A stretch of DNA of 64,000 nt from the NCBI RefSeq assembly GCF_000155675.2, contig NC_020911.1, forward strand, positions 3,338,501 through 3,402,500. The letters run 5' to 3'. The notes beneath the pieces are model-generated. The model saw nothing but the letters and a program-made list of their open reading frames with translations. It ran no database searches and was not told where the DNA came from. Position 1 is the first letter of the stretch. The number at the start of each line of letters is the position of its first letter. The stretch comes from Octadecabacter antarcticus 307. GTDB taxonomy: Bacteria > Pseudomonadota > Alphaproteobacteria > Rhodobacterales > Rhodobacteraceae. A program made the position numbers and the translations under genes. This document shows positions 54,367 to 61,157 of the stretch, one piece after another.

Positions 54367-54572
54367 CATGCCCCCATACTTTGAACGCCACTGATAAAAC
54401 GCGGCACTGCTCATTCCGTGGATACGCCACAGCTCAGAAACCGAAACACCACTCTCAGCTTCTTTCAAAACTGAGACAATCCACGTCTCTGAATAACGTG
54501 ATTTCTTCATCGTGAATCTCCTTGGCTTATCTTGCCGCAAAAATTCTTGTTTTCAACACAACCATTTTTAGG

Positions 54573-54719
54573 GGGGGACCCCGTAAACCCTGTTTCGGTT
54601 GAATGCTACTGCGCCCTGACCAATAACAAGAACCGCGGCCTGAAGCCGAACGTGGGTGGCGATGAAACAACAGTGTCGGATGCGATAAGGATGGTCTCCG
54701 CGTCAGTCACTGACAACTG
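54573..54719 (+). pseudogene. PhoX-family (DUF839) phosphatase fragment
   Basis: The frame NPVSVECYCALTNNKNRGLKPNVGGDETTVSDA contains the PhoX-type signature 'YCALTNNxNRGLKPNxGGDE' and then loses similarity. Only about 30 residues of a protein of 500 or more remain, flanked by IS3 and IS5 sequence. PhoX enzymes are periplasmic Ca/Fe phosphatases. A small remnant, but the motif is distinctive. Confidence 0.55.
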
Positions 54720-55121
54720 ATATACGGAAAAGTGACCATTGGTCTTGATCATGCCAATAGGCTTTGTTGCACAAATCAGTTGAGGGGATTCATGTTGTGA
54801 GTCCATAGTGGTAGCATGTCGTTCATGAGCAGCTGGACCCCTACGACTTACAAGACCAAGAACTGGTCAGATTATAACGACGCCCCGAAGCGCCGGGGAT
54901 CATTGACGCTATGGTTTGATTCTGGTCTGATCCGGTCTGGGAGGCTAAATCTTCTGGTAAGCGTGGGCGGCAGCAAGCCTACAGCGATGCGGCCATACAA
55001 ACCTGCCTGACCATCAAAGTGCTGTTCGGGATGCCGTTGAGGCAAACTGTACGTCGTCAGGGTTTTTGGCACCAAAGGCGGCTTAAATTAAGAGAGCGTT
55101 CGGCTCATCTGGTTGGTGTCA

Positions 55122-56142
55122 TTATGTGGCGTGCAGGCTGTGATGCAAGCGGCGCGCTTCGAGTGTCTTTCGTTTGATCCTTTCCCTTTGTTGTAGAATG
55201 GCTTTGTCACGGCCGAAGTAGACGTCAGACGGCGTGACGTTGTTCAGACTCTCGTGGAAGCGCTGGTGGTTGTAGTGATCGACGAATGCTTCAATTTGGG
55301 CTTCAAGATCACCTGGCAGGAAGTAGTTTTCCAAGAGGATGCGGTTCTTCAAGGTTTGATGCCATCGCTCGATCTTGCCCTGTGTTTGCGGATGATATGG
55401 CGCGCCGCGAGAATGCTTCATGCCTTTCCCTTGCAACCACTCAGCCAGGTCACCGGATACGTAACTGGATCCGTTGTCGCTCAGCAGCCGTGGTTTGTGA
55501 ACGACGTGAACCTGATCACAGCCGGACGCCTTAAGGGCCAAGTCGAGCGTGTCAGTCACGTCCTCAGCCCGCATATTGGTGCAGAGTTTCCACCCTCTCG
55601 GGACATTGCTGCGCAATACCCTGCCGGGCAGCGGAGATGATGTAACGGCTGTAATCGTCTAGGATCGTACTGAGATAGAACCAGCCCCATCCCAGAACCT
55701 TGAGATAGGTGAAGTCAGTTTGCCAAAGCTGGTTGATCGCTGTGGTTTTGTCTTTGAACGCACTGGCGGCTTTCATGACGATGAAGGCTGGGCTGGTGAT
55801 CAGGTCATGCGCCTTCAGCATACGGTATACGGAAGCCTCTGATACGAAGTAGCTTTCCTTATCTGTGAAGGTCACTGCCAGTTCACGCGGTGACAGTTCT
55901 GTCTCTTCCAGCGCAAGGTCCACAACCCGACGTCGCACCTCGTCAGGAATACGGTTCCAGACGTGCTTTGGCTTGGGAGATTGGTCTTGCAAGCCAGCCT
56001 CACCACGCTGCCAATACCGATCATACCAACGGTAGAATGTGGTGCGTGGAATGCCGAGCTTGGCCAAAGTCAGGCGGGCCGGCAGATGCGACCCCTCGAC
56101 CAGCTTGATGATCTCCAGCTTCTCTGATGCGGGATACCTCAT
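55122..56142 (-). pseudogene. IS3-family transposase OrfB interrupted by a 40-bp palindromic element
   Basis: Part one reads MRYPASEKLEIIKLVEGSHLPARLTLAKLGIPRTTFYRWYDRYWQRGEAGL to LWQTDFTYLKVLGWGWFYLSTILDDYSRYIIS. Part two, in a shifted frame, is WKLCTNMRAEDVTDTLDLALKASGC to GKIERWHQTLKNRILLENYFLPG. The DDE residues are present (QTDFTYL, LLSDNGSSYVS, GKIERWHQTL). The only lesion visible is the insert at 55593-55632, placed exactly between TCC and TGG codons. Being 40 bp it shifts the frame by one. Confidence 0.85.
55593..55632 (+). repeat. IS-nested palindromic element (40 bp, GGGACATTGC type)
   Basis: CCCTCTC, stem GGG-AC-ATTGC-TGC-GCAAT-A-CCC, CTGCCGGGCAGC. The sole lesion in OrfB of the nested IS3; no target duplication. 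Confidence 0.88.
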
Positions 56143-56553
56143 TCGTGGTCGCCCCCACCGTCGAACATGCTTTTTTTGAGCAAGCGGAGTTCAAGTGTTT
56201 GCTCCGCAACGACTTCCTTCAGATCACGTGCTTCACGGCGCAGATCCTTCACCTCGTCGGTTGTGGCGGCGCGGGCGGTATCGCCCGTAAGGCGCTTCTT
56301 ACCGGCCTCCATAAAGTCCTTGGACCATTTGTAGTAGATGCCTTGGGAGATGCCTTCACCCCTCTCGTGCATGTAAACATGCACTGCCGGGCAGTGGACC
56401 ACACAGCTCGGCAATGCTGTCTTCCCCACGCAGACCGGCTAAGACGATCCTAATCTTCTCTTCAGATGAATAATGCTTGCGGGTCGCCCGTTTGATATCT
56501 TTGACGATCTTCTCGCCCGGGCTTTTGCGTGTTCCAGTTGTCTGTCTCATGTC
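56139..56553 (-). pseudogene. IS3-family transposase OrfA interrupted by a palindromic element
   Basis: The start MRQTTGTRKSPGEKIVKDIKRATRKHYSSEEKIRIVLAGLRGEDSIAELC is followed by the element (56359-56396) and then EGISQGIYYKWSKDFMEAGKKRLTGDTARAATTDEVKDLRREARDLKEVVAEQTLELRLLKKSMFDGGGDHE. The HTH and leucine-zipper parts are otherwise intact, so the element again is the main lesion. Confidence 0.82.
56359..56396 (+). repeat. IS-nested palindromic element in OrfA of the nested IS3
   Basis: CCCCTCTC, stem GTGCATGT-AA-ACATGCAC, CTGCCGGGCAGTG. Net about 37 bp in the ELCRREGIS region. Confidence 0.85.
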
Positions 56554-56721
56554 CCACTCCTCTGTGGTTACGATGAGCCAACAACACTCTCTTATCAAAT
56601 ATGCCTATTTGGACCCAGAAGCGCTGACGTCAGACAGTGCAAACCACTGGGTTTGTGGAAAGTCTGTTGGAACTGGTTGGCTTGGACTGGAGAGTTCCAG
56701 ATTTCAGCGCTTTGTGTCGGC

Positions 56722-56760
56722 CACGGCCCGGCAGTCGAAACGCAGTTTCAATGAGAGGGG
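56722..56760 (-). repeat. IS-nested palindromic element in IS5 copy D
   Basis: Minus strand: CCCCTCTCAT, stem GAAAC-TGC-GTTTC, CTGCCGGGCCGTG. Net 37 bp after the CRR codons. Same site as 20105-20144 in copy A; empty in copy B. Confidence 0.85.
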
Positions 56761-56823
56761 CAAAGGACGTTGTCCGTTGTTATTCCACACCAAGGATCGG
56801 CGGGGCCGCCGCACCTCTTGATC

Positions 56824-56862
56824 CCTTCTCATGGTTGGTAAGCAAACCACTGCCGGGCAGTG
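56824..56862 (+). repeat. IS-nested palindromic element (39 bp) in IS5 copy D
   Basis: CCTTCTCAT, imperfect stem GGTTGG-TAA-GCAAACC, CTGCCGGGCAGTG. Exactly 39 bp between ATC and GACAGC. Same site as 20003-20041 in copy A; empty in copy B. Confidence 0.88.
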
Positions 56863-56954
56863 GACAGCACTGGCATCAAAGCTGAGGGCGAAGGCGAGTG
56901 GAACGCACGCAAGCATGGTAGCCCAAAGCGCCGCGTCTGGCGCAAGATACATAT

Positions 56955-56993
56955 TCATTGCCCGGCAGGCAAATAGGACATTCGCTGAGAGGG
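56955..56993 (-). repeat. IS-nested palindromic element in IS5 copy D (absent from A and B)
   Basis: Minus strand: CCCTCTCA, stem GCGAAT-GTCCT-ATTTGC (contains a G-T pair), CTGCCGGGCAATG. It interrupts the KIHIGIDE codons; copies A and B are intact here. Net 37 bp. Confidence 0.85.
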
Positions 56994-57120
56994 GGATAGA
57001 CGAAAAACACTGGAAATACGCGCAGTCGAAGTGACCAGAAACGGCGTTGGTGATGCACCCATTCTACCCGATCTCCTTGATCAGATCCCGCCGGGTGAGA
57101 AGATTGGCAGCGTCACAGCG

Positions 57121-57157
57121 CCCTCTCATGCATGTAAACATGCGCCGTCAGGCAGTG
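57121..57157 (+). repeat. IS-nested palindromic element (37 bp) in IS5 copy D (absent from A and B)
   Basis: CCCTCTCA, stem GCATGT-AA-ACATGC, GCCGTCAGGCAGTG followed by GATGGGG. Precise 37-bp insertion between GCG and GATGGG of the VTADGAYD codons, no target duplication. Confidence 0.9.
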
Positions 57158-57369
57158 GATGGGGCATACGATACGCGCAAATGCCACGACGCGATTGCTT
57201 CCCGCAATGCTCATGCTGTGATCCCGCCGCGCAAAAATGCTAAGTTGTGGAAGTCCGACACTCCAGGGGCACAAGCGCGAAACGAAGCGGTCCGATCTTC
57301 AAAATATCTGGGCCGCGCATTGTGGCGGCAACTGACTGGGTACCACCGTCGAAGCCGCGCTGAAACGAA

Positions 57370-57411
57370 CCCTCTCGGGACATTGCTGCGCAAATACCCT
57401 GCCGGGCAGTG
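57370..57411 (+). repeat. IS-nested palindromic element (42 bp, GGGACATTGC type) in IS5 copy D
   Basis: CCCTCTC, stem GGG-AC-ATTGC-TGC-GCAAAT-A-CCC, CTGCCGGGCAGTG followed by AATGCATTG. Precise 42-bp insertion in the VETKMHC codons; copy B is empty. Confidence 0.9.
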
Positions 57412-57656
57412 AATGCATTGTGTGAAGCTGCTTGTTCAGCGCCTCTCTGCGCGTGACTTCGACCGTCAGGTCGCGGAAATCCAAGTCCGTGCTGCGATCC
57501 TGAACGGTTTCACAGCCCTTGGCATCCCCCGTACCGAGACCGTAGGCTGAATCTATCTGCGGTAAGGGGAAGAACGGCCTAATACCGACTTGTCCAACAA
57601 AGCCGGTCATGCCCACCACAGGATCAATAAAAAATGCAGCCAAGCGCAGCTTGGGT

Positions 57657-58721
57657 TCAATTTGGCTGCACGATCTTGGTGTGATCGGCTCGGTTCTTGG
57701 TGACACTAGGGTGTAGACACTCGGACAAGTCACACCCAACCACCCGCGCCTTGCGCGACCAGAACAGCTTAGACCAACCACGCCACTGACCCGATGATGG
57801 GGCCGTTGCATTCGTGGGGAACCGTTCGGCCCATCCATCAGGCAATGGGATTTTGCAGCGTGCCAGACGTTCTAACATCCAGACCAGCGACAGGTTGGCC
57901 AAGGGGCGCGCGGGTTCATACCCACTGATCTGCCCACCGATGTCGCCGTGGGTTCCCGGAAACCAGACTTGTTCCATTTTACCGGCCCACCCTGGGGGAC
58001 AGGCCCAAAGCACTGGCGCATACGCTTCGCGCTTTTCATCCAACGCCAAGGCATGAAACCCGTGGCGCACCGACGCGCCCAGCGCGTGGTTGTGAAAGGC
58101 ATGTTCGATGTTGGACCACCGCCAAAGGATCGGCAACCGCACGCCAAGCGCTTTGACCGTGTCCCAAACCGCCACTGCCTCGATCACAACGACTGAATGA
58201 CACATGCGTTTGCGGAATGCCTCAGCTGCCAAGCCACGCCCACCACGCCGATAATGGCGGTAAGCCAGTTGTATATTGCGTTCCGTCGCACAGTCGGTTT
58301 TCACCAGCCCGACCAGATCAATCACCCCCGCAAGCGAACGCACAGCATAGGCCCCGCGGGAATAACCTGACAAAACGATGCGATCCCCAGTCTGGTAGCG
58401 CGTCGCCAAGACACCGTACGCCCGTTTGATCTGGCGATTGATGCCCCGCCCTTCCATCACGTCCAGCGTCTCTCCCCAGTCAGTCCATTGAATACCGGGT
58501 TCGTAATAAATTGTCAGGTTGTCTGCGCGTTTGGTGCCCCCACTTGCCTCTCGCAACAGTTTGTACAGCTGCCCTGCATGAGTTTCAAAGCCAACGTCTA
58601 ACGACGACATCGTCCCATCAAGGATAATCACATGGGTGGCGGGGCCACGGTGTCGTACACCAGCCGTCTCGTGCTGCCGCCCGCGTCCGATCAGGAATTG
58701 GACCCAATTACGCAGACGCAT
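57657..58721 (-). CDS. DUF2235 alpha/beta-hydrolase-like protein
   Basis: The 354-residue product starts at MRLRNWVQFLIGRGRQHETAG (ATG 58721, overlapping the CoxL-like stop by 14 bp; a longer frame is unlikely). VIILDGTMSSL, the nucleophile elbow IVLSGYSRGAYAVRSLAGVI (GYSRG), the Asp region VAVWDTVKALG and the His region WFPGTHGDIGGQ make up the DUF2235 (T6SS phospholipase Tle1-like) catalytic set. The family includes lipid hydrolases and uncharacterised cytoplasmic proteins. No secretion-system gene lies in the window. The last residues (ADHTKIVQPN) end 53 bp before the IS5. Confidence 0.8.
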   Translation of the reverse strand: MRLRNWVQFLIGRGRQHETAGVRHRGPATHVIILDGTMSSLDVGFETHAGQLYKLLREASGGTKRADNLTIYYEPGIQWTDWGETLDVMEGRGINRQIKRAYGVLATRYQTGDRIVLSGYSRGAYAVRSLAGVIDLVGLVKTDCATERNIQLAYRHYRRGGRGLAAEAFRKRMCHSVVVIEAVAVWDTVKALGVRLPILWRWSNIEHAFHNHALGASVRHGFHALALDEKREAYAPVLWACPPGWAGKMEQVWFPGTHGDIGGQISGYEPARPLANLSLVWMLERLARCKIPLPDGWAERFPTNATAPSSGQWRGWSKLFWSRKARVVGCDLSECLHPSVTKNRADHTKIVQPN

Positions 58722-61005
58722 CACTGCCCCTTTGCAACATCTGCCAGACGCGGTGCGGCGTGAACGGCATCTGCACATCGCGCACGCCAAGATCCCAAAC
58801 CGCGTCTTGCACCGCGTTTGTGATGGCGGCTAATGCGCCGACCGTGCCCGCCTCACCGCAGCCCTTCATGCCCATCGGATTATACCGGCTCGGCGTGCCC
58901 TCTGTGTCGAAATACATCATCGGGACATCGTCGGCGCGCGCCATCCCATAGTCCATGAACGATGCAGTGAGCAGTTGGCCGTCTTCGTCATAAACAACCC
59001 GTTCAAACAGCGCCTGACCAATGCCCTGCACGACCCCGCCATGTACTTGCCCTTCAACCAGCATCGGGTTGATAAGATTTCCAAAATCATCAATCACTGT
59101 GTAACGTTCGACAGTGACAACACCTGTCTCTGGGTCAATCTCAACCTCTGAAACATGGGCACCATTGGGGTAACTGCGCTGGTCAAGTGTGATCCGTTTT
59201 GACACACTCAACAGGTCATCTCGCCCTGCGTCGCGCGCCATATCCGCCACGTCAAGCATGGTGGGTGTCAGGTTTGATCCATTAACACGGAAACGCTCAT
59301 CATCGAACGACACGTCCGTTGCGGGCACGCCTTCACCTTGCGCAAGGAACGCCGAAAACCCGTTAATCATCATGTCTACGGCGGCCAGTGTCGCGGTGTT
59401 TTGCACGGTGGCGGACCGCGACCCACCTGTGCCACCGCCCGTGGCGATCAAATCAGAATCGCCTTGCACAACTGCGATCCGATCCGCAGGAATCCCCGTT
59501 TGATCCGCCAAGAACTGCGCAAAGACAGTTTCGTGGCCCTGTCCGTTGCTTTGCGTGCCGACGAATATTGACACCGTTCCATCCTTGTTGAAATCCACAC
59601 GGCTCGTTTCGCTAGAATCGCCCAGAATGCTTTCGATATAGTAACACAGACCGATTCCGCGCAATTTGCCCGCCGCCGCAGACGCCACGCGGCGTTCGGC
59701 AAACCCATCGCGGTCTGCCTCACGCGTGACACGCGCCAACACCCGTTCGAAATCGCCCACGTCATAGGGCTGGCCCGTGGCGGACATATACGGAAACTGG
59801 TCGGGTTTGATGAAATTGCGCTGCCGCAACGTCCAAGGGTCCACACCCATTTCGCGGGCCGCGTGATCTAAGCTGCGTTCCAGCACATAAATCGCTTCGG
59901 GTCGCCCTGCACCGCGATAGGCGTCGACCTGCGTGGTGTTCGTGTAGACCCCAACAGTGCGCATCGCCACAGCCTGCACATCATAAACACCCGGCAGAAC
60001 CTTACTGAAAAACGCCGTCTGGATCAGTTGCCCAGCTTGGGAATTATAGGCACCCAGATTGGCAATTGTATCGACTTTGTAGGCGACTAAACGATGATTT
60101 GCATCAAATCCCAACGTCGCAGTGCTGACCAGATCGCGCCCCGCATTGTCGCTTTGCATCGCCTCTGATCGATCCGACATCCACGCCACAGGACGGCCCA
60201 AAACCTTTGCTGCGTGGGCACACAGGAATGTTTCGGGGTAATCCATCGCCTTCATGCCGAACCCACCACCAACATCGGGGGTGGTGACACGCACATCCGC
60301 GGTGTCCATCCGCAACGCTTGCGCGATTGAATCTCGCGGTGCCCAAACGCCCTGACCATTGACGCTAACGTGTAAACGCGCGCCTTCGGGTTCCGCGTAA
60401 CAGCCGCGCGGCTCCATTGAATTGACGATGATGCGGTTGTCGTGCACGGGCACTTCGATCACATGCGCAGCACTTGCCAGTGCTTTATCCACCGCCGCGT
60501 TGTCCCCCATCGACCAGTCAAACGCCACATTGTCCGGCGCTTGGGGATGCAATGGCGGCCCACCGGGTGCCAACGCCATGTGGACATCCAGATCGTCAAA
60601 ATCCAGTTCGATCATTTCGGCCGCATCGCGCGCTTGCGCCAATGTGTCGGCAACAACGAACGCCACGGGTTCCCCGACAAACCGCACACGGCCCCGCGCC
60701 AAGATCGGGCGTTCGGGGGCTGCGGCTTTCGTGCCGTCGCTGTTGTTGATGATGTTGGCATTCATCGCGACGTGCAGCCCTACGGCTTCAAGGTCCGCCA
60801 ACGTCGCCACCATGTGCACCCCGTCTGCTGCGCGCGCCTCAGCGATGTCCAGCGTCGTGATCTCCCCGTGGGCGACGGTTGATCGCAGCACATAGGCCCG
60901 CAGCGCCCCCTGAGGCACAATATCATCCACATACCGCCCGGTACCGTTTAGAAAACGAACGTCCTCAACCCGTTTGACCGATTGGGATTTTCCAAACTTT
61001 TCCAT
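58708..61005 (-). CDS. Xanthine dehydrogenase/CoxL-family molybdopterin-binding subunit
   Basis: The 765-residue large subunit of a molybdenum hydroxylase. The N-terminal Ald_Xan_dh domain (GTGRYVDDIVPQGALRAYVLRSTVAHGEI) is followed by the Mo-cofactor domain (GGGFGMKAMDYPETFLCAHAAK, TTQVDAYRGAGRPEAIYVLERSLD). It then has GQGHETVFAQFLADQTGIP, GGGTGGSRSATVQ and the catalytic Glu in KGCGEAGTVGALAAITNAV. AYRGAGRPE marks a form-II (non-CO) enzyme, whose substrate is unknown (aldehydes or N-heterocycles). The small FeS and medium FAD subunits are not adjacent here; the single gene is separated from valS by 152 bp. Confidence 0.88.
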   Translation of the reverse strand: MEKFGKSQSVKRVEDVRFLNGTGRYVDDIVPQGALRAYVLRSTVAHGEITTLDIAEARAADGVHMVATLADLEAVGLHVAMNANIINNSDGTKAAAPERPILARGRVRFVGEPVAFVVADTLAQARDAAEMIELDFDDLDVHMALAPGGPPLHPQAPDNVAFDWSMGDNAAVDKALASAAHVIEVPVHDNRIIVNSMEPRGCYAEPEGARLHVSVNGQGVWAPRDSIAQALRMDTADVRVTTPDVGGGFGMKAMDYPETFLCAHAAKVLGRPVAWMSDRSEAMQSDNAGRDLVSTATLGFDANHRLVAYKVDTIANLGAYNSQAGQLIQTAFFSKVLPGVYDVQAVAMRTVGVYTNTTQVDAYRGAGRPEAIYVLERSLDHAAREMGVDPWTLRQRNFIKPDQFPYMSATGQPYDVGDFERVLARVTREADRDGFAERRVASAAAGKLRGIGLCYYIESILGDSSETSRVDFNKDGTVSIFVGTQSNGQGHETVFAQFLADQTGIPADRIAVVQGDSDLIATGGGTGGSRSATVQNTATLAAVDMMINGFSAFLAQGEGVPATDVSFDDERFRVNGSNLTPTMLDVADMARDAGRDDLLSVSKRITLDQRSYPNGAHVSEVEIDPETGVVTVERYTVIDDFGNLINPMLVEGQVHGGVVQGIGQALFERVVYDEDGQLLTASFMDYGMARADDVPMMYFDTEGTPSRYNPMGMKGCGEAGTVGALAAITNAVQDAVWDLGVRDVQMPFTPHRVWQMLQRGSDASA

Positions 61006-61157
61006 GTGCCTCGCTCCTGTAACCTCACGTTAAATCCTAGACTGCAGGACGGGCGCGTCTACCCCTATCCTTGGCCCTAACCTTGGCCCTAACCTTGGCC
61101 CCTTCCCCTTCACGCCCCGCTCGGTTATTTCACGCCCAAACAAAGGGGCCGCACACC
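61006..61157. promoter_or_regulatory. Divergent spacer with 12-bp tandem repeat between coxL-like gene and valS
   Basis: About 150 bp between divergent genes. CCTTGGCCCTAA repeats nearly three times at 61069-61102. Promoters for both genes must be here; no clear boxes seen. Confidence 0.5.

Larger units (their letters stand above)
53480..54510 (-). pseudogene. IS3-family element remnant (OrfA and partial OrfB) with five palindromic elements
   Basis: OrfA begins at ATG 54510 (MKKSRYSETWIVSVLKEAESGVSVSELWRIHGMSSAAFYQWRSKYGGM), is entered by an element, resumes DASLISAMKQL and runs to KRMYADVSMQNAL. After two further elements the OrfB parts follow: NVKGFKWNHKRVRRIYCELELNLRIKPRKRLKRERPDPLSVPDRPNQVWSM, an element, [57 protein letters not shown]. 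The frame is lost after RVDN. The 3' part of OrfB is absent here, though a related 3' fragment lies at 51.6-51.9 kb, on the other side of the IS110; the two may once have been one element. Confidence 0.8.
55046..56638 (-). mobile_element. IS3-family element nested in IS5, with 4-bp target duplication
   Basis: The ends are ACTGTACGTCGTCAGGG at 55046 and the inverse of ACTGTCTGACGTCAGCG at 56638. The target repeat GCAA occurs at 55042-55045 and 56639-56642; deleting the IS and one GCAA restores the IS5 sequence GAGGCAAACCACTGGG. It carries OrfA and OrfB on the minus strand, each with one palindromic element. Confidence 0.9.
54760..57604 (+). mobile_element. IS5-family element (copy C/D) split by a nested IS3
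   Basis: The ends are GGCTTTGTTGCACAAAT at 54760 and CCAACAAAGCC at 57604. The transposase starts at 54825 (MSSWTPTTYKTKNWSDYNDAPKRRGSLTLWFDS), proceeds to VLFGMPLRQT, is broken by the IS3 (55046-56638), and continues TTGFVESLLELVGLDWRVPDFSALCR. Five palindromic elements then cut the rest, which ends LGIPRTETVG at 57550. Relative to copy B the parts between elements are colinear, so the elements can be measured exactly. Confidence 0.88.

Noticed and set aside
58708..58721. Operonic link between the DUF2235 gene and the CoxL-like gene as a defence or secretion module
   Set aside because: The overlap is real, but there are no VgrG, immunity, Hcp or nuclease genes nearby, so no functional claim can be supported.
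61069..61102. Three 12-bp repeats CCTTGGCCCTAA as a regulatory array
   Set aside because: Only about three units in a spacer, with no dyad symmetry; reported within the spacer feature but not as a finding.
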